13,383 nucleotides of DNA from Loki-b32 sp048941605 (GTDB lineage Archaea; Asgardarchaeota; Lokiarchaeia; Sigyniarchaeales; SOKP01), in the NCBI GenBank assembly GCA_048941605.1, contig JBHLNL010000087.1:1-13383 (forward strand), given 5' to 3'. How positions within the stretch are numbered: position 1 is the stretch's first letter; every line of letters starts with the position of its first letter. Below the pieces are notes generated by a model. That model was not told where the DNA came from. It was given only the letters and a program-made list of their open reading frames with translations, and made no database searches. Below are positions 1 through 6,673 of this stretch, piece by piece. Position numbers and translations under genes: made by a program.

Positions 1-463
1 TATGGAAATATATACCATATAATCCATAGGCTCCTAGAACGATACCTAATGGAATTAAAAAAAAGAACAATAAGACAAAAAAGGTTAAGGTAATGATAAC
101 TGATATAAATCCGAAGAAAGTAATAGCAATGAATTTATTATAATTTCTTTTTATTTCTTCATCTTTCATTTTACTATATTTTTCTGGTTTATGCTTATGT
201 AAAATAATACCACATAATCCATAGACTCCTATTACGATACCTACTAGAATTAATAAAAGGAGCATTATATACATATTTAGAGAAAAGGTGTTCGCTATAT
301 AAACTAACGCTATACAGATTAAGTTAATGATAATTAATTCAAATCCGAAGAAAGCCATGATAAGAAACCTTTTATAGTTCCTTTTCATCTCCCCATCAGT
401 TATTTTAGTTACCTTAGAAAGCATTTTTTCATTATCATCTTGCTTTTCAGAAATCTTTTTCAC
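1..463 (-). CDS. Membrane protein with duplicated 2TM units, partial (3' end outside window)
   Basis: An open frame runs from a GTG at 463 to the left edge: 154 residues with no stop, so the C-terminus is missing. A TAA lies seven codons upstream of the GTG, and no ATG or TTG is available before it. Residues 1-30 are charged and polar. Then come four predicted membrane helices (about 33-57, 65-89, 111-133, 134-153). The protein contains two copies of one unit. Unit 1 (24-102) and unit 2 (102-154) share K-R-N-Y-x2-F, F-F-G-F, a G-I-V-x-G-x-Y-G-L-x-G-I stretch and a following histidine. Unit 2 lacks about 13 residues of the first inter-helix loop. A TATA-like box about 20-25 bases upstream would place transcription start at or near the GTG, suggesting a leaderless message. 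I do not recognise the family and assign no function. It lies 418 bases downstream of a TPR-TIR gene in the same orientation, so it may be an accessory membrane component or unrelated. Confidence 0.75.
   Translation of the reverse strand, partial: MKKISEKQDDNEKMLSKVTKITDGEMKRNYKRFLIMAFFGFELIIINLICIALVYIANTFSLNMYIMLLLLILVGIVIGVYGLCGIILHKHKPEKYSKMKDEEIKRNYNKFIAITFFGFISVIITLTFFVLLFFFLIPLGIVLGAYGLYGIYFH
14..400 (-). repeat. Internal tandem duplication within the membrane-protein gene
   Basis: Two segments, about 14-165 and 209-400, resemble each other at the DNA level. Matching landmarks include an ACGATACCTA stretch (39-48 and 234-243) and CCGAAGAAAG (111-120 and 345-354). The offset grows from 195 to 234 bases between these landmarks, so the copies differ by a 39-base (13-codon) in-frame indel. 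This is a coding duplication of a two-helix unit, not a mobile repeat. Confidence 0.7.
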
Positions 464-881
464 CTTTAATAATTGAATTTCTTATAAAAAAAATCATTAT
501 TTCAATTTAGTATGATTAATATTCAAAATTAGGACCCCTTATTTTACCTCATTTTTACTTTGACTCTTCAATTTTTACTTTCATATAAAGTTTTACAATT
601 TTGTATGAAGATTTTTCTACTTCTTGATATAGAATTTTCGAAGATAGGCTATAGATGTTTCAGTAGAGGAAGTGAATTAATTTATCCGAGATCACGAATT
701 AGACATTATTGATAAAGAACTTAATCTGTTAATTTCGATAATTCGAAGATCCAGTCCTGAATTTATTTAAAACTTTTCTAAGAAAAATAAGTATAGTCAG
801 TTCGTTTCTTACTATTATAGTTTTAAAAGAGCTAAGTTATAGAGAATTTAAATTTGATAAATTTAATTTGATATCTCAAAT
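464..881. other. Intergenic region, no supported gene
   Basis: These 418 bases separate the TPR-TIR gene ending at 882 from the membrane-protein start at 463. Apart from the TATA-like box at 481-488 and a hairpin at 865-881, I see no gene. One plus-strand stretch (roughly 685-770) reads as about 25 codons without a stop, but it has no start codon, no ribosome-binding site and stops on both sides. Confidence 0.6.
481..488 (-). promoter_or_regulatory. Candidate TATA box for the membrane-protein gene
   Basis: The minus strand reads TTTATAAG preceded by a run of T. It is centred about 20-25 bases before the GTG at 463, close to the archaeal box A to transcription-start distance. No clear Shine-Dalgarno precedes the GTG, which fits a leaderless message. 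Chance TATA-like strings are frequent in DNA this AT-rich. Confidence 0.35.
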
Positions 882-882
882 T
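865..882 (-). terminator. Hairpin at the stop codon of the downstream TPR-TIR gene
   Basis: A perfect inverted repeat has 7-base arms, AATTTGA and TCAAATT, around a 4-base loop (GATA on the minus strand). It begins at the last base of the TGA stop (884-882). No long U tract follows, so it is a weak terminator candidate. It could instead protect the mRNA 3' end, or be chance. Confidence 0.3.
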
Positions 883-3266
883 CATTCACTTTTCGAAATT
901 AACAAGGAAGATAATTCTGTCGTTATCTTCTCGTAGAATTTAGATTCCGGCATAAGATATTTATTTATATGTTGGATACTGCTGATTTCAAATTCTAATT
1001 CACTTGGTAATTTTGTTTCTTTTATATATACAGCAAAAAATGCTTTATGTCGGTTTAACGCAAAATTAATTTCTTTTTGGACATATTCTGAATCTAAGAT
1101 ATGAGGTGTGATAAAGACAAGAAAAGCTTTACATTTTTCAATATTTTCTACAATAATTTTTCTCCAATTTTCACTTATAGGAATTCCCTCATCATACCAG
1201 ATTCTTATTTTTGCCTTATTTAGATAATCTATTACTGGATAGACATGAAGTTTATCTACATGAGCATAACTTACGAATAAGTATGGTTCTTCTCCTTCAT
1301 AGGCTTTAAATGGGACTTGAAATTTTTGCAGATCAGAAAGGAAACTCTCGGAAATTAACTCCTCAATTCTAGGAATATCATTCAATGTCATGAATTGCGT
1401 CTTTTTAACTCCAGAATTAAGAATTTCTAATATTTCAACATTATTTTTTAATGCTTCACAGAAATGAGATAATTTCTGAAGGGCACCATAGGTTCGCCCC
1501 TTAAACATATAACAGATGATTAAAGTTTTTACTTCTTTCATGAGTAAAGTAAAATCTAGAAATTTAACACGATCGAGAGCTTGTGAAAAAATTTCATCAC
1601 TTAGGATATTAAAAGAGGAAAGAAGTTCTCCAATACGGTTAACATCGAATGTCATATCTGCAGTGAAAGGATTAGAAAAGATTATATTCCCTTCCTTAGA
1701 AATGATAGCAAGCAAAATTGATTGCTCAATCTCAAATTCTTCTTGTTCAGATATTTCTTTTTTGGCCATTGAACTTACTTGTTCGTCTAATCGTGCTAGG
1801 TCAATACGTTCTTCTAAAGAACTATCTGACTTCTTCAAATTTTCCCATATATTTAATTGTCTAATTACGATATCATGTTCGTTCGAAATTTTCACAGCTA
1901 GTAATTTGAGTCCATTTTTTTCAGCAATTTGTTGACCTTGTGTTAACAATTGTCTCGCTTTTTTCAAATTCAAAGATATCAAAGCTAATTTAGCTTGCAA
2001 TAGATAAGTTTCTCCTAATATCCAAAATGAATTTGATTTTTCAGCACTTTCAATCAGTTGAGCAATATAGGATTCCAACTCTTCTAAAACTTCTAATTCT
2101 TTGGTTATTTGTAATTCAATTAGAAGCAGTTCACATAAGTTAAATAAGACTTTAATCGTTGAATATCTATCAATTTCATAATCCTCAAGGAGTAATTTTA
2201 ATATTTCTTCAGCTTTAACTCGATTATGGGCTCGAAGACTTGTTTTTAATAGCATAGCTTTGTTTAAGAGATAACTATAATCAATAACTTTATCTTTTAT
2301 TTGATTCTTTAATTCCTCCAATTTTTGAAGTTTCTGATTTGCATGTTCAAAATCACCCTTTTCAATTAAAACTTGAATTAAGAAATCATATATTCCTGCA
2401 TAACGTTCCAAGTCTCCTACTTCATTGTATAGTGTTAAACTTTGTTCTAAGCAATCTAATGCACGATCTAGTTCACCCCTCTTTCTATAATTTTCACTTG
2501 CATTATTAAGAACACCAGCCACACGGCTTTTATTGTTTAACTCTTTGAAAATCTTTAAACTTTGTTCAAAATTTGAAATAGCTAGATCTACTTCCCCTTT
2601 AAAACCATATAAACAACCGATAAAGTCAAGTCCCATACCTATATAGAATTTTATATTGTTTTCTCTGGCGATAGTAATACCTTGTTTTATAAATTCTAAA
2701 CCACGGTCCAATTCGGCTCTGTGAACACCAATTATCCAACCAAATTGTAAAATAGAACTAGCGATTTCCCGTTTTCCACCAACTTTTTTTCGCAAAACTA
2801 AACTGCGCTCACAGTGCTCTAATGCTAAATCTGTATTACGGGTTTTTTCATAATACCGAGCTTTGGCATAATGTATTAAAGCTTCTCTTTTCTCGTAATT
2901 TTTATGTTCATCTCGTTTTAATGTTTTCAATAGAGTTTCCCCTTGATTAATTATATTAAATACTTTTTCATATTCGTGAAGTTCACTTAGGCTGCGGGCT
3001 ATTTTCATCAAGGCATTAATAGAAAGAAAACTTTTTCCTAAACCCAAACTCTCTTTGTAAGTTTCCTGACCCAACTTCACAACTTTTTTATATAACCCCT
3101 GTTGAAAGAAGATTTCGCACTCGAGTAGATGGTATGATACAAGATCTTCAAGAGATTTTTCTCCCTTCTCCTCGAAATTTTTAATTAACAATAAAGCTTC
3201 TTCATGCTCTCCTTTATCAATTAGTTTCTCTACTTGAATTAATCCCGTTGATTCTGAATTTAGCAT
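882..3266 (-). CDS. TPR-repeat protein with longin-like module and C-terminal TIR domain (copy A)
   Basis: 794 residues, cytosolic, no signal peptide or membrane helix. Residues about 5-485 form a TPR/helical-repeat solenoid. Clear TPR-type units include 136-170, 215-246 and 255-286, with the G-E-x-D-x-A-L pattern. Residues about 516-609 form an alpha-beta module in the order strand-strand-helix-strands-helix, compatible with a longin/roadblock-like fold. A short helix (631-642) leads to a TIR domain at about 661-790. The TIR shows F-V-S-Y-A-H (664-669), I-W-Y-D-E-G (BB-loop region, 689-694) and S-E-Y-V-Q-K-E (726-732). E732 sits at the position of the catalytic glutamate of NAD-hydrolysing TIRs. 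By family knowledge such TIRs cleave NAD or make cyclic ADP-ribose-type signals; activity here is inferred. The TPR arm is probably the sensing or docking part. The TIR is about 70% identical by eye to that of the upstream paralogue. It lies 202 bases after the SLATT gene. No Shine-Dalgarno is evident before the ATG. Confidence 0.92.
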   Translation of the reverse strand: MLNSESTGLIQVEKLIDKGEHEEALLLIKNFEEKGEKSLEDLVSYHLLECEIFFQQGLYKKVVKLGQETYKESLGLGKSFLSINALMKIARSLSELHEYEKVFNIINQGETLLKTLKRDEHKNYEKREALIHYAKARYYEKTRNTDLALEHCERSLVLRKKVGGKREIASSILQFGWIIGVHRAELDRGLEFIKQGITIARENNIKFYIGMGLDFIGCLYGFKGEVDLAISNFEQSLKIFKELNNKSRVAGVLNNASENYRKRGELDRALDCLEQSLTLYNEVGDLERYAGIYDFLIQVLIEKGDFEHANQKLQKLEELKNQIKDKVIDYSYLLNKAMLLKTSLRAHNRVKAEEILKLLLEDYEIDRYSTIKVLFNLCELLLIELQITKELEVLEELESYIAQLIESAEKSNSFWILGETYLLQAKLALISLNLKKARQLLTQGQQIAEKNGLKLLAVKISNEHDIVIRQLNIWENLKKSDSSLEERIDLARLDEQVSSMAKKEISEQEEFEIEQSILLAIISKEGNIIFSNPFTADMTFDVNRIGELLSSFNILSDEIFSQALDRVKFLDFTLLMKEVKTLIICYMFKGRTYGALQKLSHFCEALKNNVEILEILNSGVKKTQFMTLNDIPRIEELISESFLSDLQKFQVPFKAYEGEEPYLFVSYAHVDKLHVYPVIDYLNKAKIRIWYDEGIPISENWRKIIVENIEKCKAFLVFITPHILDSEYVQKEINFALNRHKAFFAVYIKETKLPSELEFEISSIQHINKYLMPESKFYEKITTELSSLLISKSE

Positions 3267-3432
3267 CTGATGAATACTCGATTTCTATTGTTTAATAGAT
3301 TGATACTATTTTAAATTGTTTCCTATTAATATAAAGATTTTCCCTAATTTATATCAGGTTTGGTATAATTGGAAAATCATTATTTATAGCGAAAAAATAG
3401 AATTCCAAAAAGAAATTTTAAAATTTAAGGAA

Positions 3433-3455
3433 TTTACTCAATTTTTACGAGTAAA
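3433..3455 (-). terminator. Hairpin downstream of the SLATT gene
   Basis: Perfect 7-base arms, TTTACTC (3433-3439) and GAGTAAA (3449-3455), enclose a 9-base loop. The hairpin lies 13 bases past the SLATT stop codon. On the minus strand it is followed by a moderately T-rich stretch containing TTTCTTTTT. It is a candidate transcription end between the SLATT gene and the next TPR-TIR gene. A 7-base stem is not rare by chance at this composition. Confidence 0.35.
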
Positions 3456-3468
3456 ATATAATGTTAAT

Positions 3469-3921
3469 TTATTCCTCTGCCTCTAAGTGTAATTTATATT
3501 CATCAATCCATTTAGTATGTGCTTGGGAGATCAAATTTTCGACTCTTTTAACGAATAATGCTTTCTTATCTTGAACTGTTTCGTAATCATTAGAATTTGC
3601 TTTAAAATAATATTGTTCTTTTTTTAATAATTCAGCGGTACTTCGATAATTTACCCAATGCTCCTGGAACTTAAATGTTCGGATCAACGAAGCTAGAACT
3701 ACAGTTAGAACGGAAGTAAGTATAGAAATCCATCGTAAAGTTGTAAATGCTTCAGATATGTAATCAATAACTATTAATATTGGAGTCATTGCAGAGCAAA
3801 TGATTAATACTATCTCAAGATATGTAAACCAATGTTTACTACTTTTAGATTTCTTTTCATACCAACTTATTTGACTTTCATATCTCTCTTTTAGATATTT
3901 CTCAAATTCGGATTCATCCAT
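3469..3921 (-). CDS. SLATT / DUF4231 two-transmembrane protein
   Basis: 150 residues. The N-terminus (1-30) is a charged amphipathic helix containing Y-E-K-K-S. Two membrane helices follow at about 33-53 and 63-82, separated by a short loop. Next is the family-typical F-K-F-Q-E-H-W-V-N-Y-R-S-T-A-E-L-L-K-x-E stretch (83-102) and a C-terminal helix ending in S-Q-A-H-T-K-W-I (132-139). This order and these motifs match DUF4231/SLATT. SLATT (SMODS- and SLOG-associating 2TM effector) proteins are predicted from comparative genomics to be membrane-damaging effectors activated by nucleotide signals. Here the gene sits between two TPR-TIR genes, 95 bases after one and 202 before the other, in the same orientation. 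It may be the output of a TIR-made signal; that link is inference. No Shine-Dalgarno precedes the ATG, but an AT-rich palindrome lies 28 bases upstream. Topology prediction is by eye. Confidence 0.85.
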   Translation of the reverse strand: MDESEFEKYLKERYESQISWYEKKSKSSKHWFTYLEIVLIICSAMTPILIVIDYISEAFTTLRWISILTSVLTVVLASLIRTFKFQEHWVNYRSTAELLKKEQYYFKANSNDYETVQDKKALFVKRVENLISQAHTKWIDEYKLHLEAEE

Positions 3922-3948
3922 TTCAGGTCATTTAAACTTTTATTGTTG

Positions 3949-3967
3949 AAATTAATTGAATTAATTT
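3949..3967. promoter_or_regulatory. AT-rich palindrome upstream of the SLATT start
   Basis: Nine-base arms AAATTAATT and AATTAATTT flank a single central base, a perfect palindrome 28 bases before the SLATT ATG. It could be an operator overlapping a TATA-like element, since the minus strand reads TTTAAATT just beside it. At about 70% AT a repeat like this is expected roughly once per window by chance, so only its position makes it notable. Confidence 0.25.
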
Positions 3968-4016
3968 AAATACTACATTTCATCATTTTTAACTTTTTAT
4001 TAATACCTTCAGTTTT

Positions 4017-6377
4017 TTAAGCAGATAAAGTTTGGGAAAGTACTTGATTTATTTTTTCATAAAAGTCATTTTCAGGCATGAGATATTTCATAATAGATTG
4101 AATATCAGCGATTTCAAATTCTAATTCACTGGGTAATTCAGTCTCTTTTAGATAAACGCCAATAAATGGTTTTCGCTTTTTAAGGGCAAAACTAATCTCT
4201 TTTCTTACATATTCAGAATCGATTATTTGCGGAGTAATGAATACGAGAAATGCACTACATCGTTCTAAATTTTCTACAATCGATTTTTTCCAATTTTCAC
4301 TAACTGGAATTCCTTCATCATACCAGATATTAATTCCCATATTGTTAATAGTGTCTATTATTGGATAAACTTGAAGTTTGTTAGTATGAGCATAACTGAC
4401 GAATGTATACGGCCCATCTCCCACGTATGCTTTAAATGGGACTTGAAAATCTTTTGGACCAGACATAAAACTCTCGATTATTAATTCCTCAAGAGAAGGA
4501 CTCTCATTTATTTCTACTATCGTACCTTTATTATCAGCATTTTCTAAGATTTCCTTAATTTTCATATTTTTTTTTATAGAATCAGAAAAGTGAACTAATT
4601 TTTGTCGAGCACTATAAGTCTGACCCTGAAACATATAACAAATAGTAAAATGGTCAATCAATCTAATGAGAATTGTATTATCACCGAATTTTATACGATC
4701 AAATTTTTCAGAAAAAGCTTTATCACTCAATGTTGTAAAAGAAGATAAGAATTCACTAAGGTTATTTTCATTTATCGTCATCTCTGAGGAAAATGGATTA
4801 AATAATAAGATAGAACCCTTACTAGTTAATATAACAAGCAAAACAGGTTTTTCAATTTTCAAGCTAGGAGTTTTTCCTGTAGTTTTTCTAATCATACGCA
4901 ATGTTTGATCACTTAAACTAACTAATTCTAATCGATCTTCGATTGGGGCATTAGATTCTTTTAAATTCTCCCATAAGTCCAATTTTTTGAGTAAATCATC
5001 ATGTTCGCTTGAAATTTTCTGTCCTAATAGTTCATAACCATATTTTTCTGCAATATCTTGCGCTTTGGAGAACAAGTAACGAGCATCTTTCAAGTCTAGT
5101 GTTATTAAAGCCAATTTAGCTTGTAAAACATATGTTTCGGCAAAGAATTTATAATTGCGCGATTTCTCAGTTAAATCTAATAATTCATTAATTAATGGTT
5201 TTATTTCTTCTATTATATCCATCTCACTTGTTATTTTAAGCTCATCGAGTAATAGATCACATAAATGAATTAATGCTTCTATTTTTGTTTCAACACCCGC
5301 ATTCTCTTCACGAATTAATAACCTCAGCAGTTTTTCTGCTTTCGCTCGATTTTGAGTTCTTAGGCTAGTTTTTAAAATGAGAGCTTCACTAAAACGATAA
5401 TGATTATTAATTTGTGGAGTTCCCACTGCATTTTTTAATTTTTTAAATCTTTCTAAATACTCTTGAGCAGGTTTAATTTCAGCCTTATCAATGTATAATT
5501 GTATTAAATTTGCATAATTAATAGCAACCATCCAATTATTCCCAATACTTTCCTGTATTACTAAATATTTTTCCATTAATTCTATTGATTTGTCTAATTC
5601 TCCTTTCTCTCGGTAAACCAATGAAATATTACTCAGAGTCCCAGTATGAAAAAGTAAATCATTTGTTTTTTCGAAATATTTCAGAGCTAGTCCATAATAT
5701 GATAAAGATTTTTCAAAATCCCCCTTTATATAGTATGCTGTACCAAGATTATGATTTGAATAAGCAATTAATCTCTGATAATGAATTTCCTCAGCAATTT
5801 CATGACATCGTCTTATATACAATAAATATTGATCAAAATCACTTTTTGATATATTATATATGGTTGCAAGTCCATTAAGGGATTCAGCAATCTCATATTT
5901 ATTCCCTATCTTTTCACGCAATTCAAGACTCTGAGTAATATATTTCATGCTTTCATTTGAATTACCTTGAAAGAAGAGAATTACTCCTTTAATATAAGCA
6001 ATATAAGCTTCTATTTGTTCAAGTTTAGTTGGTGATTGTTGCGAAAGTTTCTCATATAATTGTTCACTTATTTTTACTAAATTAGAGGCTTTATCTAAAT
6101 CAGCACACATTGATTTAGCAAATGCCATATTTAGAACAGCATTTATTGAATGTACGTAATCCGTAGAATTTTGAGTCTTCTGGTATGCTTGTTCAGCAGT
6201 ACTATAAGCTTCTACCCACTTACCTAGTCTAATAAAAAGAGAGCTTAATAATATTTGATCAGATAAAGACAAATTTATCCCTTCCCCGAGTTTGTTTAAG
6301 ATAGGCATAGCTTCAAAATCTTTACCTTCATTCATAAGAGCTTCTGCTTTTTTTAAGTTTTTATTTGTGCTCGACAT
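4017..6377 (-). CDS. TPR-repeat protein with longin-like module and C-terminal TIR domain (copy B)
   Basis: 786 residues, soluble. TPR/helical repeats fill about 1-480, with recognisable TPR units near 126-157, 211-239 and 251-279. A longin/roadblock-like alpha-beta module spans about 511-604. The conserved helix S-P-S-L-E-E-L-I-I-E-S-F is at 626-637. The TIR domain covers about 656-783. TIR landmarks are F-V-S-Y-A-H (659-664), I-W-Y-D-E-G and S-E-Y-V-R-K-E with the catalytic-position E727. It is collinear with copy A from end to end, so the pair is a duplication, though TPR regions have diverged more than the TIRs. The ATG is preceded by AGGAAGGA, a strong ribosome-binding site, unlike its neighbours. 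The gap to the SLATT start is 95 bases with no obvious terminator, so B and the SLATT gene may be co-transcribed. NAD-cleaving or signal-making activity is inferred from the retained glutamate; a scaffold-only TIR cannot be excluded. Confidence 0.92.
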   Translation of the reverse strand: MSSTNKNLKKAEALMNEGKDFEAMPILNKLGEGINLSLSDQILLSSLFIRLGKWVEAYSTAEQAYQKTQNSTDYVHSINAVLNMAFAKSMCADLDKASNLVKISEQLYEKLSQQSPTKLEQIEAYIAYIKGVILFFQGNSNESMKYITQSLELREKIGNKYEIAESLNGLATIYNISKSDFDQYLLYIRRCHEIAEEIHYQRLIAYSNHNLGTAYYIKGDFEKSLSYYGLALKYFEKTNDLLFHTGTLSNISLVYREKGELDKSIELMEKYLVIQESIGNNWMVAINYANLIQLYIDKAEIKPAQEYLERFKKLKNAVGTPQINNHYRFSEALILKTSLRTQNRAKAEKLLRLLIREENAGVETKIEALIHLCDLLLDELKITSEMDIIEEIKPLINELLDLTEKSRNYKFFAETYVLQAKLALITLDLKDARYLFSKAQDIAEKYGYELLGQKISSEHDDLLKKLDLWENLKESNAPIEDRLELVSLSDQTLRMIRKTTGKTPSLKIEKPVLLVILTSKGSILLFNPFSSEMTINENNLSEFLSSFTTLSDKAFSEKFDRIKFGDNTILIRLIDHFTICYMFQGQTYSARQKLVHFSDSIKKNMKIKEILENADNKGTIVEINESPSLEELIIESFMSGPKDFQVPFKAYVGDGPYTFVSYAHTNKLQVYPIIDTINNMGINIWYDEGIPVSENWKKSIVENLERCSAFLVFITPQIIDSEYVRKEISFALKKRKPFIGVYLKETELPSELEFEIADIQSIMKYLMPENDFYEKINQVLSQTLSA

Positions 6378-6673
6378 ATCCTTCCTATATATATCATTCT
6401 TTTTTTATGCCATTGGGCATTAAATTGATGCAAGAAATTTCTAATTTTTTATAAAAGTCTAAAGATCCTTCAATACTTTCACAGATTAATCCTTTATAAT
6501 AGCTAATATATAGTTAAGATATTAGTCTTACTAAAATTAAAGATTTTTATTCTCTTTATTTTTGAAAGATCTTATCTAGTACTAGTTTTAATTTTTCCAA
6601 CTGCTTGTATAAATTATATCAGCCCTAACCTCCTTAACATTACATGGAAGACATATTTTAAATTCGATTTTAT
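6378..6673 (-). other. Leader region between the RING-like gene and TPR-TIR copy B
   Basis: This 296-base gap holds no gene of meaningful size. Candidate TATA-like strings occur on the minus strand near 6491-6515. An 8-residue upstream frame (6420-6394, ATG to TGA) ends eight bases before the ribosome-binding site. A small hairpin, ATGCC/GGCAT with a 4-base loop, covers 6407-6420. An AAGGAGGT-like string near 6630-6640 has no start codon at useful spacing. Confidence 0.4.
6379..6386 (-). promoter_or_regulatory. Ribosome-binding site of TPR-TIR copy B
   Basis: The minus strand reads AGGAAGGA ending two bases before the ATG at 6377. The distal AGGA is about five bases from the start and is the better-spaced Shine-Dalgarno. 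This fixes the start choice. Confidence 0.6.

Noticed and set aside
685..770. Possible remnant of a plus-strand gene (about 25 codons, including D-K-E-L-N-L-L-I-S-I-I-R-R)
   Set aside because: It looks protein-like, but stops occur just before and after it, there is no start codon, and no neighbouring frame continues it. Too short to call a pseudogene.
1516..1935. Plus-strand open frame of 139 codons
   Set aside because: It lies wholly inside the TPR-TIR copy A gene on the other strand, is rich in serine and isoleucine as expected from antisense of lysine/glutamate-rich helices, and shows no domain.
5585..5878. Plus-strand open frame of 97 codons within TPR-TIR copy B
   Set aside because: It is antisense to the TPR region, shows no recognisable motif and has no promoter context; other plus-strand frames at 4666-4908, 10449-10673, 11444-11638, 12156-12341 and 12700-12942 were rejected on the same grounds.
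882..6377. Transposon or recent recombination between the two TPR-TIR genes
   Set aside because: The copies have clearly diverged in the TPR region, there are no terminal inverted repeats, target duplications or transposase, and the similarity is that of an older gene duplication.
6625..6645. AAGGAGGT-like ribosome-binding site on the minus strand
   Set aside because: No start codon with a usable frame follows at Shine-Dalgarno distance.
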